Shown one piece after another: positions 1 through 10,218 of a stretch of 64,000 nt of DNA. The notes under the pieces were generated by a model. The model did no database searches. It saw nothing but the letters and a program-made list of their open reading frames with translations, and was not told where the DNA came from. Origin of the DNA: Pseudoduganella aquatica. Its GTDB lineage: Bacteria > Pseudomonadota > Gammaproteobacteria > Burkholderiales > Burkholderiaceae_D. The stretch is from contig NZ_WWCU01000001.1 in the NCBI RefSeq assembly GCF_009857595.1, forward strand, positions 1 to 64,000, given 5' to 3'. How positions within the stretch are numbered: the first letter of the stretch is position 1; the number at the start of each line of letters is the position of its first letter. Made by a program: the position numbers and the translations under genes.

Positions 1-1097
1 ACCCTGCCGTGGCGGCGCGCATCGCCGCCCTGCCGGTCCACGCCGACCGCCGCGCCGCGCCCTTCCCTGCCCGCCAGGCGGTGCAGCGCGCGCGCTTCCA
101 GCTGCCATCCTTCCCCACCACCACCATAGGCTCCTTCCCGCAGACGCCGGCCATCCGCGCCGCGCGCGCCGGCTTCAAGCGCGGCGAACTCGGCGCGGCG
201 GCCTACGAGCAAAGCATGCGCGAGGAAATCGCCTACGCCATCGCGCGCCAGGAGGAACTGGGCCTGGACGTGCTGGTGCACGGCGAAGCGGAGCGCAACG
301 ACATGGTGGAATACTTCGGCGAACAACTGGACGGCTTCACCTTCACCCAGCTGGGCTGGGTGCAATCCTACGGCTCGCGCTGCGTGAAGCCGCCCATCAT
401 TTACGGCGACGTGGCCCGTCCGCAAGCAATGACCGTGGACTGGACCGTACACGCCCAATCGCTGACCGGCAAACCGGTGAAAGGCATGCTCACCGGCCCG
501 GTCACCATCCTGCAATGGTCCTTCGTGCGCGACGACCAGCCGCGCGCCCAGACCACGCTGCAAATCGCGCTGGCCATCCGCGACGAGGTGGCGGACCTGG
601 AACAGGCCGGCATCGGCATTATCCAGATCGACGAACCCGCCGTGCGCGAAGGCTTGCCGCTGCGCCGCAGCCGCTGGGGCGAATACCTGGACTGGGCCAC
701 GCGCGCCTTCCGCGTGTCGGCCAGCGTAGCGCGCGATGAAACGCAGATCCACACCCATATGTGCTACGCCGAGTTCAACGACATCCTGCCGCAGATCGCC
801 GCCATGGACGCGGACGTCATCACCATCGAAACCAGCCGCTCGGCGATGGAACTGCTGGCCGGCTTCGGCGCCTTCCGCTATCCGAACGAGATCGGTCCCG
901 GCGTGTACGACATCCACTCGCCGCGCGTGCCGGAAACGGCGGAAATGGTGCGCCTGCTGAAAAAGGCCAGCGCGGTGATCCCGGCGGCGCAGCTGTGGGT
1001 GAATCCGGACTGCGGCCTGAAGACCCGTGGCTGGAAGGAAACGGAAGCCGCGCTGCGCAATATGGTGGCGGCGGCGCGCGAATTGCGGGCCGCCTGA
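1..1097 (+). CDS. metE: Cobalamin-independent methionine synthase, C-terminal catalytic part (partial, 5' end outside window)
   Basis: MetE transfers a methyl group from 5-methyltetrahydropteroyl-polyglutamate to homocysteine, the last step of methionine synthesis, in the cytosol. The frame is already open at base 1, so the N-terminal half lies outside the window; what remains is about 365 residues of an enzyme that is usually about 750. The start of the catalytic barrel ([10 protein letters not shown]), the zinc-ligand motif HTHMC (about nt 750-765) and the last zinc cysteine in NPDCGLKTR (about nt 1005-1030) are all present, so the catalytic half looks intact. An internal ATG at 9 is not the true start. 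A hairpin follows the stop. Confidence 0.96.
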   Translation, partial: PAVAARIAALPVHADRRAAPFPARQAVQRARFQLPSFPTTTIGSFPQTPAIRAARAGFKRGELGAAAYEQSMREEIAYAIARQEELGLDVLVHGEAERNDMVEYFGEQLDGFTFTQLGWVQSYGSRCVKPPIIYGDVARPQAMTVDWTVHAQSLTGKPVKGMLTGPVTILQWSFVRDDQPRAQTTLQIALAIRDEVADLEQAGIGIIQIDEPAVREGLPLRRSRWGEYLDWATRAFRVSASVARDETQIHTHMCYAEFNDILPQIAAMDADVITIETSRSAMELLAGFGAFRYPNEIGPGVYDIHSPRVPETAEMVRLLKKASAVIPAAQLWVNPDCGLKTRGWKETEAALRNMVAAARELRAA

Positions 1098-1129
1098 CGC
1101 GCGCGCATCCCGCCTGCCGCCCAGGCCCA

Positions 1130-1155
1130 GAGCCGTTTCACGCGTGAGACGGCTC
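1130..1155 (+). terminator. Probable terminator after metE
   Basis: Inverted repeat GAGCCGTTTCAC / GTGAGACGGCTC with a 2-base centre and one G-U type mismatch, 32 bases after the metE stop. The following tract (TCCCATTTCC) is only moderately T-rich, so termination efficiency is uncertain. It separates metE from minC. Confidence 0.55.
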
Positions 1156-1246
1156 TCCCATTTCCGGCCCAACCACAGTAAAATGCTTGAGCCTTTGGCA
1201 AATCCTGGCCGATGGGCCGCCAAGCTGACTCTTTTACTGATCGTTT

Positions 1247-2014
1247 ATGTCCAAAAGCTCGTTCCAAAAGCCCATCGAAATCAAAATTTCCACCGTCGTT
1301 GCCGTTTCCGCCATCCTGAACACTTCGGATGGCATCGCACTCGACGCCGCCCTCAACGAAATGACCGGCGGCACGCCCGACTTCTTTGAAGGCGACCTGA
1401 CCGTCATCGACGTCGGCTCGCTGGCGCCGGGCTGCGCGCGCATCGACTGGGGCAGCATTATTGCCCTGCTGAAAAAATACCGCTTGAATCCGGTGGCCGT
1501 GCGCAACGCCGCGCCGGACATGATAGACGACATCCTGGCCCAGGGCCTGTCGCTCGACAGCGGCAAGCGCGACGAAGAAAAACCGGCAGCGCCGGCGCCG
1601 GCAGCAGCGCCAGCACCCGCGCCGGTGGCCGAAGCCGCCCCGGCAGCCGCGCCCGCCGTCGGCGCCGCCGGCACCATGATTATCGACACCCCGGTGCGCG
1701 CCGGCCAGCGCATCTACGCGCGCGGCGGCGACCTGATCGTGACGGCTGTGGTCAACAACGGCGCCGAAATCATCGCCGACGGCAGCATCCACGTCTACAA
1801 CACCCTGAACGGCCGCGCGCTGGCGGGCGCTTCCGGCAATGCCGACGCGCGCATCTTCGCCCTGTCCATGTCGCCGGAATTGGTGTCGATTGCGGGCGTG
1901 TACAGCACTTTTGAAGACGGTTTCCCTGCCGAGCACGCACGCAAACCCACACAAATCAGCCTGGTGGGCGACCGAATCGATATACTATCTGTCAATTCCC
2001 CTACTCGCGCTTAA
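1247..2014 (+). CDS. minC: Septum-site determining protein MinC
   Basis: Inhibitor of FtsZ polymerisation that blocks division at the poles and is recruited to the membrane by MinD. It has 255 residues. The N-terminal MinC domain covers about residues 1-105. A low-complexity Pro/Ala linker spans about 110-140. The C-terminal beta-helical domain ([17 protein letters not shown] onward, with [14 protein letters not shown] and GRALAGASG) binds MinD. It is the first gene of a minCDE operon in the usual order, with minD starting 50 bases downstream. The Ala/Pro linker is longer than in E. coli but ordinary for high-GC Burkholderiales. Confidence 0.97.
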   Translation: MSKSSFQKPIEIKISTVVAVSAILNTSDGIALDAALNEMTGGTPDFFEGDLTVIDVGSLAPGCARIDWGSIIALLKKYRLNPVAVRNAAPDMIDDILAQGLSLDSGKRDEEKPAAPAPAAAPAPAPVAEAAPAAAPAVGAAGTMIIDTPVRAGQRIYARGGDLIVTAVVNNGAEIIADGSIHVYNTLNGRALAGASGNADARIFALSMSPELVSIAGVYSTFEDGFPAEHARKPTQISLVGDRIDILSVNSPTRA

Positions 2015-2064
2015 TGCTCAACCGCGGCTAGACTGCGGTTCAGCTTTCTGAAAAGGACACTTTT

Positions 2065-2880
2065 GTGGCAAGAATTATCGTTGTAACGTCCGGCAAGGGC
2101 GGTGTCGGCAAGACGACGTCCAGCGCCAGCTTCTCCTCCGGCCTGGCCTTGCGCGGGCACAAAACCGTGGTGATCGACTTCGACGTCGGCCTGCGCAACC
2201 TCGACCTGATCATGGGCTGCGAACGCCGCGTGGTGTACGACCTGATCAACGTGATCAACAAGGAAGCCACGCTGAACCAGGCCCTGATCAAGGACAAGCA
2301 CTGCGACAACCTGTTCATCCTGCCCGCTTCGCAGACGCGCGACAAAGACGCGCTGTCGGAAGAAGGCGTGGAAGCGGTGCTGCACGAGCTGATCAACATG
2401 GGCTTCGAATACATCATCTGCGACTCGCCGGCCGGCATCGAGCACGGCGCGCTGATGGCGCTGACCTTCGCCGACGAGGCGCTGGTGGTGACCAATCCGG
2501 AAGTGTCGTCGGTACGCGACTCGGACCGCATCCTGGGCATCATCCAGGCCAAGTCGCGCCGCGCGCAATCGGGCGGCGAGCCGGTCAAGGAACACCTGCT
2601 GATCACCCGCTACTCGCCGAAACGCGTGGAAGCGGACGAAATGCTGTCCTACCAGGACGTGCAGGAAATCCTGCGCATCCCGCTGATCGGCATCATTCCG
2701 GAATCGGAATCGGTGCTGCACGCATCCAACCAGGGCAATCCCGCCATCCACTTCAAGGGCACCGACGTCGCCGACGCCTATGAAGACGTGGTGTCGCGCT
2801 TCCTGGGCGAAGACCTGCCGCTGCGTTTCACGACCTACGAAAAGCCCGGCCTGCTGCAGCGTATCTTCGGAGGGAAGTAA
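2065..2880 (+). CDS. minD: Septum-site determining ATPase MinD
   Basis: Membrane-associated ATPase of the ParA/MinD family that carries MinC and oscillates with MinE. It has 271 residues. It starts with GTG at 2065, eight bases after an AAAAGGA Shine-Dalgarno sequence. The deviant Walker A motif KGGVGKT is at residues 10-16, [10 protein letters not shown] follows, and CDSPAGIE is the switch II region. The C-terminus ([11 protein letters not shown]) is the amphipathic membrane-targeting helix. It lies between minC and minE; minE starts one base after its stop. Confidence 0.98.
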   Translation: MARIIVVTSGKGGVGKTTSSASFSSGLALRGHKTVVIDFDVGLRNLDLIMGCERRVVYDLINVINKEATLNQALIKDKHCDNLFILPASQTRDKDALSEEGVEAVLHELINMGFEYIICDSPAGIEHGALMALTFADEALVVTNPEVSSVRDSDRILGIIQAKSRRAQSGGEPVKEHLLITRYSPKRVEADEMLSYQDVQEILRIPLIGIIPESESVLHASNQGNPAIHFKGTDVADAYEDVVSRFLGEDLPLRFTTYEKPGLLQRIFGGK

Positions 2881-2881
2881 T

Positions 2882-3133
2882 ATGGCCCTGCTGTCATTCC
2901 TGTTCCCGAGCAAGCCCAAGACGGCCACCGCCGCCAAGGAGCGCCTGCAAATCATCATCGCGCGCGAACGCAATGGCCGCGCCGGTCCGGACTTCCTGCC
3001 TGCCCTGCACAAGGAACTGATCGAGGTGATTTCCAAGTACACCAAGGTGAACGCCGACGACATCAAGATCTCGCTGGACCGCCAGGGCAACCTGGAGGTG
3101 CTCGACGTCAACGTGGTGCTGCCGGACGCCTGA
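2882..3133 (+). CDS. minE: Cell division topological specificity factor MinE
   Basis: Stimulates the MinD ATPase and confines MinCD to the poles. It has 83 residues, normal for the family. The start at ATG 2882 is set by a strong GGAGGG at 2869-2874 inside the end of minD; the longer open frame upstream is only overlap with minD. The N-terminal membrane-targeting and anti-MinCD segment ([21 protein letters not shown]) is followed by the dimerisation domain. It is translationally coupled to minD. Confidence 0.97.
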   Translation: MALLSFLFPSKPKTATAAKERLQIIIARERNGRAGPDFLPALHKELIEVISKYTKVNADDIKISLDRQGNLEVLDVNVVLPDA

Positions 3134-3139
3134 GTCCGG

Positions 3140-3652
3140 CTAGGGCGCAGCGTCGCGCTGCGCCAGCATGACCTCCTGCGCCACCCTGGCGCAGGCTTCC
3201 ACGTGCTGGTAGCCAATCTGGCGGAAGGCGAAAAAGCCGATCGCCGCCGCAGCGGCCTGGCCGGCCAGCGGTACAAAACGGGTAGCCTGCCTGGCCACCA
3301 GCCCGGCGCCGGCCCGCTGCATCATCCGCAGCACCACTTCCCTGGTCACATATTTGCCCACCATGGTGCCGCCCACGTTGACGGCGGCCTGGTAGGCCAG
3401 CAGCCGGAAACGCGGCTGCAAGCGCCCCACCTGCTCCGGCGTCAGGCCGAATTCCCGGTTCACGTCCTCGATCAGCTCGGAAAACAGGCGCAAGTCGGAC
3501 ACCACGTCCAATCCCGGAATCGGCACCGCCGACATGCCGGCCGACACGGCGGCACGCCGCTGCACCAGGCGCCGGCAGCGCGCGCGCACCTCGTCAAGCT
3601 CCTGTTCAGAGGCCGGTATCAACGTCCATTTCACGTCTTTCTTTGTAAACAT
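3140..3652 (-). CDS. Conserved hypothetical protein, DUF697/EcsC-like hydrophobic protein
   Basis: A 170-residue protein convergent with minE, with only 6 bases between the two stop codons. The segment AVPIPGLDVVSDLRLFSELI followed by LTPEQVGRL resembles the hydrophobic core of DUF697/EcsC-type proteins, which are often associated with membranes. There is no signal peptide. Two hydrophobic stretches (about residues 85-115 and 120-145) could dip into a membrane. I cannot assign a function. The start at 3652 gives MFTKKDVKW, which looks natural. The neighbouring genes give no functional clue. Confidence 0.7.
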   Translation of the reverse strand: MFTKKDVKWTLIPASEQELDEVRARCRRLVQRRAAVSAGMSAVPIPGLDVVSDLRLFSELIEDVNREFGLTPEQVGRLQPRFRLLAYQAAVNVGGTMVGKYVTREVVLRMMQRAGAGLVARQATRFVPLAGQAAAAAIGFFAFRQIGYQHVEACARVAQEVMLAQRDAAP

Positions 3653-3869
3653 GATGACTTTTCGTGTTACGCAATTGTACCAAAGGCCATTGAAAAGCTA
3701 CTTTTAAGGGAGTACCGTGTAATCATACGACGAGTTTGCATAAGAACATTTTTGATTCTCACAGGAAAAATTTCATTCCTGAAGTGATACACTCTGTCGG
3801 CCGCCCGTGTAACTATATTCCAACTTCCTCGGCGAACGCCTTGCATCGCCGGACTTGAACCGCCCTATC

Positions 3870-4559
3870 ATGAGAATCGTAGTACTAGACAATGACCGCA
3901 GCCAAGCCGACGTGATCTGCCAGGTGCTCACCTCGGCGGGTCACATTTGCCACGGCTTCCAGACCGCCAAGGACCTGCTCGGCCACTTGCGCAAGGACAA
4001 CTATGACATGCTGATCCTGGACTGGCAGGTGGCGGACATGAGCGGCGCCGAAGTGGTGCGCCGCGCCCGCGAAAAAATGCCTGAACAGGCGCCGGTGCTG
4101 TTCCTGACCACCGCCTCCGGCGAAGACGACATCGTGGCCGGCCTGGCTGCCGGCTGCGACGATTATATGATCAAGCCGCTGCGCCGCAGCGAACTGGTGG
4201 CGCGCGTGCAAGCCCTGCTGCGCCGCGCCTATCCTACGCAGAACGGCGCCGAACAGCTGCAATTTGGCCAGTACGTCTTCGAAACCCGCCCGGGCCGCCT
4301 GCTGATGGACGGCGCCGTGCTGGACGTGACGCACAAGGAGTTCTACCTGGCGCTGCTGTTTTTCCGCAACATCGGCCGTCCGCTGTCGCGCGCCTACATC
4401 CATGAAGCCGTGTGGATACGCGAAACCGCCATTCCTTCGCGCACCATGGACACCCACGTCTCGCGCGTGCGCAACAAGCTGCAGCTGAAGCCGGAAAACG
4501 GTTTCCGCCTGGTGCCGGTGTACAGCTACGGCTACCGCCTGGAAAAGCTGGGCGCCTGA
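3870..4559 (+). CDS. Orphan response regulator, OmpR/PhoB-type winged helix
   Basis: A 229-residue DNA-binding response regulator. The receiver domain spans residues 1-115: acidic pocket near LDND, phospho-acceptor Asp in MLILDWQVADMSG, conserved Thr in FLTTASG and Lys in YMIKPL. A C-terminal winged helix ends with GYRLEKLGA, the usual OmpR-type ending. I chose ATG 3870 (MRIVVLDND) over the in-frame TTG at 3855 because the receiver fold begins there. No histidine kinase gene is adjacent, so its sensor is unknown. The 217 bases upstream (3653-3869) are AT-richer and probably hold its promoter. Confidence 0.88.
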   Translation: MRIVVLDNDRSQADVICQVLTSAGHICHGFQTAKDLLGHLRKDNYDMLILDWQVADMSGAEVVRRAREKMPEQAPVLFLTTASGEDDIVAGLAAGCDDYMIKPLRRSELVARVQALLRRAYPTQNGAEQLQFGQYVFETRPGRLLMDGAVLDVTHKEFYLALLFFRNIGRPLSRAYIHEAVWIRETAIPSRTMDTHVSRVRNKLQLKPENGFRLVPVYSYGYRLEKLGA

Positions 4560-4622
4560 GCCGCGCCTCAAGCAAATAGCGGCTATCGGCCCCGGCCGCC
4601 GGTGAGGCCGGACGCATCACGG

Positions 4623-4628
4623 TATAAT
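4623..4628 (+). promoter_or_regulatory. Candidate -10 box for hemA
   Basis: TATAAT occurs 38 bases before the hemA ATG in the gap after the response regulator. No convincing -35 hexamer is seen 16-18 bases upstream, so this is only a candidate. Confidence 0.4.
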
Positions 4629-4666
4629 GACCGGTAACGTTCCTATCCCGCCGCATACTGTCAAAA

Positions 4667-5941
4667 ATGCAACTGCTTGCCGTCGGCCTCAACCATACCA
4701 CCGCTCCAGTGTCGCTGCGCGAACAACTGGCGTTCGCCCCTGAGCAACTGGGTCAGGCGGTGACGGCGGCGCGCGCGTGGTTCGAGCGCATCGACCCGCG
4801 CGGCGGCGACGAGGCGGCCATCCTGTCGACCTGCAACCGCACCGAGCTGTACGCGGCCAGCCACGGCGTCAATCCGCTCGACGCGGGCGCCCATTTCCTG
4901 GCCGACTTCCACAAGCTCAACTACGGCGAACTGCGCCCGCATTTGTACATGCTGCCGCAACACGACGCGGTGCGCCACACTTTCCGCGTCGCTTCCGGGC
5001 TGGATTCCATGGTGCTGGGCGAAACCCAGATCCTGGGCCAGATCAAGGACGCCATCCGCACCGCCGAGGAAGTCGGCGGCTTGGGCACCTATCTGCACCA
5101 ATTGTTCCAGCGCAGTTTCTCCGTGGCCAAGGAAGTGCGCAGCACCACCGAGATCGGCGCGCACAGCGTGTCGATGGCGGCGGCCGCCGTGCGCCTGTCG
5201 CAGCGCATCTTCGACAAGATTTCCGAGCAAAACGTGCTGTTCATCGGCGCCGGCGAAATGATAGAACTGTGCGCCACGCACTTCGCGGCGCAGAATCCGA
5301 AAAGCATCACCATCGCCAACCGCACCATGGAGCGCGGCGAGCAGCTGGCGCACCGCTTCGGCGCCAAGGCCATGCGTCTGGCCGATTTGCAGGACCGCCT
5401 GCAGCACTACGACATCGTCATTTCCTGCACCGCCTCCTCGCTGCCGCTGATCGGCCTGGGCATGGTGGAGCGCGCCATCAAGGCGCGCCGCCACAAGCCC
5501 ATGTTCATGGTGGACCTGGCGGTGCCGCGCGACATCGAACCCGAAGTGGGCCGCCTCAGCGACGTCTTCCTGTACACCGTGGACGACCTCGGCAAAGTGG
5601 TGCAGACCGGCATGGAAAACCGCCAGGCGGCGGTGGCGCAGGCCGAAGCCATTATCGAAACCCGGGTGCAGTCCTTTATGCACTGGATAGACGACCGCGC
5701 CGTGGTGCCCGTGATCCAGAGCCTGCAGGAAAGCGGCGAAGCGCTGCGCCAGATGGAACTGGAGCGCGCCCGCAAGATGCTGGCCAAGGGCGAAGACATC
5801 GACGCGGTGCTGGAAGCCCTGTCCAAGGGCCTGACCGCCAAGTTCATGCACGGCCCGCAGCAGGCGCTGCACCGCGCCCAGGGCGACGAGCGCGCCCAGC
5901 TGGCCACCTTGCTGCCCCAGATGTTCCGCGGCCGCCGTTAG
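4667..5941 (+). CDS. hemA: Glutamyl-tRNA reductase
   Basis: Reduces glutamyl-tRNA(Glu) to glutamate-1-semialdehyde with NADPH, the committed step of the C5 route to tetrapyrroles. It has 424 residues, normal length. The catalytic Cys is in [10 protein letters not shown] (Cys56). The NADPH-binding region contains [12 protein letters not shown], followed by [11 protein letters not shown]. The C-terminal dimerisation helix is present. It is followed 76 bases later by prfA, the common hemA-prfA arrangement of proteobacteria. It supplies the pathway used for heme, which links it loosely to the cobamide-related operon at 19-25 kb. Confidence 0.97.
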   Translation: MQLLAVGLNHTTAPVSLREQLAFAPEQLGQAVTAARAWFERIDPRGGDEAAILSTCNRTELYAASHGVNPLDAGAHFLADFHKLNYGELRPHLYMLPQHDAVRHTFRVASGLDSMVLGETQILGQIKDAIRTAEEVGGLGTYLHQLFQRSFSVAKEVRSTTEIGAHSVSMAAAAVRLSQRIFDKISEQNVLFIGAGEMIELCATHFAAQNPKSITIANRTMERGEQLAHRFGAKAMRLADLQDRLQHYDIVISCTASSLPLIGLGMVERAIKARRHKPMFMVDLAVPRDIEPEVGRLSDVFLYTVDDLGKVVQTGMENRQAAVAQAEAIIETRVQSFMHWIDDRAVVPVIQSLQESGEALRQMELERARKMLAKGEDIDAVLEALSKGLTAKFMHGPQQALHRAQGDERAQLATLLPQMFRGRR

Positions 5942-6017
5942 CGCAGCCAGCTTCCCCCCTGGCGTCCGCGCCGCAGCAGTACCGCACTCCCCATTCCACG
6001 TATTTCACAGAGCACCC

Positions 6018-7094
6018 ATGAAACCATCAATGCTGGCCAAGCTGGACCAATTGGCAAACCGACTCGACGAACTGGACGAACTGCTGATGTCCGAGGGCGC
6101 CACCTCCAATATGGACAGCTACCGCAAGATGACGCGCGAACACGCCGAACTCGGTCCGCTGGTGGCGCTGTACAAGGACTACCAGGGCGCGCTGGGCGAC
6201 ATCGCCGAGGCGCAGGCCATGCTGTCCGATCCGGAGATGAAGGAGTTCGCGCAGGAAGAAATCGAAGCGGGCAAGGGCCGCCTGGCCGAACTGGAGCTGG
6301 CGCTGCAGAAAATGCTGCTGCCCAAGGACGCCAACGACGAGCGCAACATCTTCCTCGAGATCCGCGCCGGCACCGGCGGCGACGAGTCCGCGCTGTTCGC
6401 GGGCGACCTGCTGCGCATGTACACCCGCTTCGCCGAGCGCAACCGCTGGCAGGTGGAGATGGTGTCCGAGTCGGCCTCCGACCTGGGCGGCTACCGCGAG
6501 GTCATCGTGCGCCTGGTGGGCAACGGCGTGTACTCCAAGCTGAAATTCGAATCGGGCGGCCACCGCGTGCAGCGCGTGCCGGCCACCGAGACCCAGGGTC
6601 GCATCCACACTTCGGCCTGCACCGTGGCGGTGATGCCGGAAGCGGACGAGGTGGAGGACGTGCACATCAACCCTGCCGACCTGCGCATCGACACCTTCCG
6701 CGCCTCGGGCGCGGGCGGCCAGCACATCAACAAGACCGACTCGGCCGTGCGCCTGACCCACTTGCCCACCGGCATCGTGGTGGAGTGCCAGGACGACCGT
6801 TCGCAGCACAAGAACAAGGCGCAGGCCATGAAGGTGCTAGCGGCGCGCATCAAGGACGTGCAGCTGCGCGAACAGCAGTCGAAGGAGGCCGCCACCCGCA
6901 AGAGCCTGATCGGCTCGGGCGACCGCAGCGAGCGCATCCGCACCTACAACTACCCGCAGGGCCGCATGACGGACCACCGCATCAACCTTACGCTGTACAA
7001 GCTGGACTTCATCATGGACGGCGACCTGGCGGAGCTGACCAACGCCCTGGCCGCCGAGCACCAGGCCGAGCTGCTGGCCGCGCTGGGCGACTAA
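6018..7094 (+). CDS. prfA: Peptide chain release factor 1
   Basis: RF1 recognises UAA and UAG and triggers peptide release. It has 358 residues. The GGQ motif is in [16 protein letters not shown], near residue 234; its glutamine is the expected substrate of PrmC, encoded downstream. The [19 protein letters not shown] and [15 protein letters not shown] segments are typical of the family. It sits between hemA and dsbB, so the usual direct prfA-prmC neighbourhood is interrupted by dsbB. Confidence 0.97.
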   Translation: MKPSMLAKLDQLANRLDELDELLMSEGATSNMDSYRKMTREHAELGPLVALYKDYQGALGDIAEAQAMLSDPEMKEFAQEEIEAGKGRLAELELALQKMLLPKDANDERNIFLEIRAGTGGDESALFAGDLLRMYTRFAERNRWQVEMVSESASDLGGYREVIVRLVGNGVYSKLKFESGGHRVQRVPATETQGRIHTSACTVAVMPEADEVEDVHINPADLRIDTFRASGAGGQHINKTDSAVRLTHLPTGIVVECQDDRSQHKNKAQAMKVLAARIKDVQLREQQSKEAATRKSLIGSGDRSERIRTYNYPQGRMTDHRINLTLYKLDFIMDGDLAELTNALAAEHQAELLAALGD

Positions 7095-7130
7095 AGCGAT
7101 TAATTGAGGCTTAAGGCGCGGGCACGCCGC

Positions 7131-7158
7131 TTTGTGCGAAAATTGCCCCGCCTATAAT
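7131..7158 (+). promoter_or_regulatory. Candidate promoter in front of dsbB
   Basis: TATAAT at 7153-7158 with TTTGTG 16 bases upstream (7131-7136) fits a weak sigma-70 promoter. Transcription would start near 7165, leaving a leader of only 5-8 bases before the two tandem ATG codons of dsbB at 7170 and 7173, with no Shine-Dalgarno sequence in that leader. It could also be chance. Confidence 0.35.
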
Positions 7159-7169
7159 CTTTCCATACC

Positions 7170-7643
7170 ATGATGAATCCACGTTCCCTGCTCCTGTCCA
7201 TCGCCCTGGCCTGCTTCGGCCTGATCGGCGTCGCCCTGTATCTGCAGCACGTGGTGGATCTGCTGCCCTGCCCGCTGTGCGTGATCCAGCGCTATCTGTT
7301 CCTGCTGATCGGCTTCGCCTGCCTGGCCGGCTACTTCATGAAGAACACCGCCATCGGCACCGGCATCGGCCTGCTGGGCGCGCTGGGCGGCCTGGGCGTG
7401 GCGGGCAAGCACCTGTATGTGCTGGCCCACCCCGGCTTGTCTTGCGGCATCGATCCTATGGAAACCATGCTCAACAAGATCCCCACCGCGACCTATCTGC
7501 CCTTCCTGTTCCAGGCCGACGGCCTGTGCGAGAACGCCACCGACGGCCTGCTCGGCATGTCGATCCCGCAGTGGGCCTTTGTCTGGTTCGGCCTGTTCGC
7601 GGTAGCCCTGGGCTGGTCGCTGCTGCGCCGCCGCGCGCAATGA
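7170..7643 (+). CDS. dsbB: Disulfide bond formation protein DsbB
   Basis: Inner-membrane quinone-dependent oxidase that reoxidises DsbA. It has 157 residues with four predicted membrane helices. The first redox pair is CPLC at residues 34-37. The second periplasmic pair is the Cys in LSCGID plus the Cys in DGLCEN. The C-terminus is basic (LRRRRAQ). It starts with two ATG codons (7170 and 7173). Its stop overlaps the start of prmC (ATGA at 7640-7643), so the two are translationally coupled. Its position between prfA and prmC is unusual. Confidence 0.93.
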   Translation: MMNPRSLLLSIALACFGLIGVALYLQHVVDLLPCPLCVIQRYLFLLIGFACLAGYFMKNTAIGTGIGLLGALGGLGVAGKHLYVLAHPGLSCGIDPMETMLNKIPTATYLPFLFQADGLCENATDGLLGMSIPQWAFVWFGLFAVALGWSLLRRRAQ

Positions 7644-8482
7644 TCGCTGCCGGCGCCACCATCGCCGCCGTGCAGGCGCAAACGCACTACGCGCAGCGCC
7701 TGGACCCGCTCGACAACCGCATCCTGATCTGCCACGCGCTCGGCCTGACGCGCGTGGCCCTGATCACCCAATCCGAACGCGCGCTCACGGCGGACGAGGC
7801 GGCCCGCCTGTCCGCGCTGCTGCAGCGCCGCCTGGACGGCGAACCCATCGCCTACATCGTCGGCGAGCGCGAGTTCTTCGGGCTGCCCTTCAAGGTCAGC
7901 CCCTCGGTGCTGATACCGCGCCCGGACACCGAACTGCTGGTGGAGCTGGCCATCGAGCGCCTGCCGCCGTCCGGCCGCGTGCTCGACATGGGCACAGGCA
8001 GCGGCGCCATCGCCGTGGCGCTGGCCCATACCCGGCGCGACGCCGACGTCACCGCGCTGGACGTGAGCCCGGCCGCGCTGGAGGTGGCGCGCGGCAACGC
8101 CGAACTGAACGGCGCCCGCGTGCGCTTCCTGGAAAGCGACTGGTACAGCGCCGCCGCCGGCCAGCGCTACCAGCTGATCGTCTCCAACCCGCCCTATATC
8201 GCCGACGGCGACCGCCACCTGTCCGAGGGCGACCTGCGCTTCGAGCCGGGCGGCGCGCTGACCGACTACGCCGACGGCCTGAGCGCGCTGCGCACCATCA
8301 TCGCGGGCGCGCCGGCGCACCTGGAAGCCGGCTGCTGGCTGCTGATGGAGCACGGCTACGACCAGGCCGAGGCCGTGCGCGCACTGCTGGCCGCGCAGGG
8401 GTACACTGAGGTGCAAAGCTGGCGCGACCTGGCCGGCATCGAGCGCGTCAGCGGCGGCATCGCGCCCACCACGGCGGCCTGA
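7640..8482 (+). CDS. prmC: Peptide chain release factor N5-glutamine methyltransferase
   Basis: Methylates the glutamine of the GGQ motif in release factors. It has 280 residues. The N-terminal helical substrate-recognition domain includes the [18 protein letters not shown] motif region. The SAM-binding motif is [15 protein letters not shown] and the catalytic NPPY is in [10 protein letters not shown]. Start ATG 7640 overlaps the dsbB stop by four bases; the frame is open further upstream only as overlap with dsbB. Function is linked to prfA two genes upstream. Confidence 0.95.
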   Translation: MIAAGATIAAVQAQTHYAQRLDPLDNRILICHALGLTRVALITQSERALTADEAARLSALLQRRLDGEPIAYIVGEREFFGLPFKVSPSVLIPRPDTELLVELAIERLPPSGRVLDMGTGSGAIAVALAHTRRDADVTALDVSPAALEVARGNAELNGARVRFLESDWYSAAAGQRYQLIVSNPPYIADGDRHLSEGDLRFEPGGALTDYADGLSALRTIIAGAPAHLEAGCWLLMEHGYDQAEAVRALLAAQGYTEVQSWRDLAGIERVSGGIAPTTAA

Positions 8483-8493
8483 AACCGCGCCGT

Positions 8494-8514
8494 GGCGCGG
8501 GCCGCGCGCCTTTT
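8494..8514 (+). terminator. Intrinsic terminator after prmC
   Basis: GGCGCG and CGCGCC pair around a 5-base loop and are followed directly by TTTT. The hairpin lies 12 bases after the prmC stop and would end the hemA-prfA-dsbB-prmC transcripts before gshA. Confidence 0.55.
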
Positions 8515-8619
8515 GATAAAATAGCAATCCGAGCTTTTTGGGCGGTCGCCGACGCGCTTGGCCGTTTTCGGTTAATCTCGCACCAATCTTACATTGCTGC
8601 ACCAGAAAGGAAGCCCAAA

Positions 8620-10212
8620 TTGTCCAACCTATTGACGCGCCGCCTGGCCTTGTTGGCCGATGACAAGCACCGCGCGGTGCTGGGCGGCGGCTTGCGCGGC
8701 ATAGAGCGGGAAACCCTGCGCGTGGACCCCGCCGGCCATCTGGCGGCCACCTCCCACCCGGTCGCGCTGGGCTCGGCGCTCACGCACCCGGAAATCACCA
8801 CCGACTACGCGGAAACCTTGCTCGAGTTCATCACTCCGGCCGAGCACGACATCGCCATCACGCTGAACAAGCTGGACGCCATCCACCGCTACAGCTACAG
8901 CAAGCTGGGCAGCGAAATGCTGTGGAGCCAGTCCATGCCCTGCCAGCTGCCGGCCGAGGAAGACATCGAAATCGCCTGGTACGGCAAGTCGAATATGGGC
9001 ATGCTCAAGCATGTGTACCGGCGCGGCCTGGCCGTGCGCTACGGCAAGGCCATGCAGTGCATCGCCGGCATCCACTACAACTACTCGCTGGACGAGCGGC
9101 TGTGGGCGCTGCTGCACGACAGCGAAGCGGACGATCGCAAGCTCTCGGCCAAGGCCTACCAGTCCGAGCGCTACTTCGCCACCATCCGCAACTTCCGCCG
9201 CTACAGCTGGCTGCTGATGTATCTGTTCGGCGCCTCGCCGGCGCTGTCGGCCAGCTTCCTGCGCGGCCGTCCGCACAAGCTGGAGCAGCTGTCGGACGAC
9301 ACGCTTTACCTGCCCTACGCCACCAGCCTGCGCATGAGCGACCTGGGCTACCAGAACGACGCCCAGTCCGGCCTGAGCCCGCACGAGAACTGCCTGGACA
9401 GCTATGTGGCCACGCTCACCAAGGCGGTGAACCAGCCCTACGCGCCCTACGCGGAAATCGGCACCAAGAAGGATGGCGAATGGGTGCAGCTGTCCACCAA
9501 TGTGATCCAGATCGAGAACGAGTATTACTCGACGATACGCCCCAAGCGCGTGATCCGCAGCGGCGAGCGCCCCATCCAGGCGCTGTGCTCGCGCGGCGTG
9601 CAGTACATCGAAGTGCGCTGCATGGACGTGGACCCGTTCGAGCCGGTCGGCATCAGCCTGGAAACGGGCCGCTTCCTGGACGCCTTCCTGCTGTTCTGCG
9701 CGCTGGAGGAAAGCCCCGCCATCTCCGAGGAGCAGGGCCGCATCTACACCGAGAACTTTGCGCGCACCGTGAAGGAAGGCCGCCGTCCTGGCCTGACGCT
9801 GCAGCACAACGGCGCCGAAGTGACGCTGCAGGCCTGGGGCCGCGAGCTGCTGGACCGCATCCGCCCCGTGGCCGAACTGCTGGACCGCCAGCGCGGCGGC
9901 AGCGTGCATGCCGAGGCTATGGCCGTGCAGGCCGCCAAGCTGGACGATCCGGACCGCACGCCGTCCGCGCGCGTGCTGCGCGAACTGCGCGCCAACGGCG
10001 GCTCGTTTGCCGCCTTCGGCCTGCACCAGAGCGAACGCCACGCGGCCTACTTCCGCAGCCATCCGCCCACCGCCGAGGAAGCGGCCTACTTCGACGCGCA
10101 GGCAGCCGCCTCGCTGGCCGAACAGGACGCGATGGAAGCGGCCAACACCGGCAGCTTCGACGACTTCGTGGCCGCCTACCGCAACAGCAACCTGTGTAAA
10201 AACGTCGGCTAA
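8620..10212 (+). CDS. gshA: Glutamate-cysteine ligase (proteobacterial type)
   Basis: ATP-dependent ligation of glutamate and cysteine, the first step of glutathione synthesis. It has 530 residues, close to E. coli GshA. The GIERETLRV motif near residue 30 and the [12 protein letters not shown] segment near residue 300 are family hallmarks. It starts with TTG at 8620, supported by AAAGGAAG six bases upstream; no ATG lies near. The gene probably has its own promoter (TAAAAT at 8517-8522 overlaps the end of the preceding terminator). The amidohydrolase gene starts six bases after its stop. Confidence 0.95.
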   Translation: MSNLLTRRLALLADDKHRAVLGGGLRGIERETLRVDPAGHLAATSHPVALGSALTHPEITTDYAETLLEFITPAEHDIAITLNKLDAIHRYSYSKLGSEMLWSQSMPCQLPAEEDIEIAWYGKSNMGMLKHVYRRGLAVRYGKAMQCIAGIHYNYSLDERLWALLHDSEADDRKLSAKAYQSERYFATIRNFRRYSWLLMYLFGASPALSASFLRGRPHKLEQLSDDTLYLPYATSLRMSDLGYQNDAQSGLSPHENCLDSYVATLTKAVNQPYAPYAEIGTKKDGEWVQLSTNVIQIENEYYSTIRPKRVIRSGERPIQALCSRGVQYIEVRCMDVDPFEPVGISLETGRFLDAFLLFCALEESPAISEEQGRIYTENFARTVKEGRRPGLTLQHNGAEVTLQAWGRELLDRIRPVAELLDRQRGGSVHAEAMAVQAAKLDDPDRTPSARVLRELRANGGSFAAFGLHQSERHAAYFRSHPPTAEEAAYFDAQAAASLAEQDAMEAANTGSFDDFVAAYRNSNLCKNVG

Positions 10213-10218
10213 GCCACC

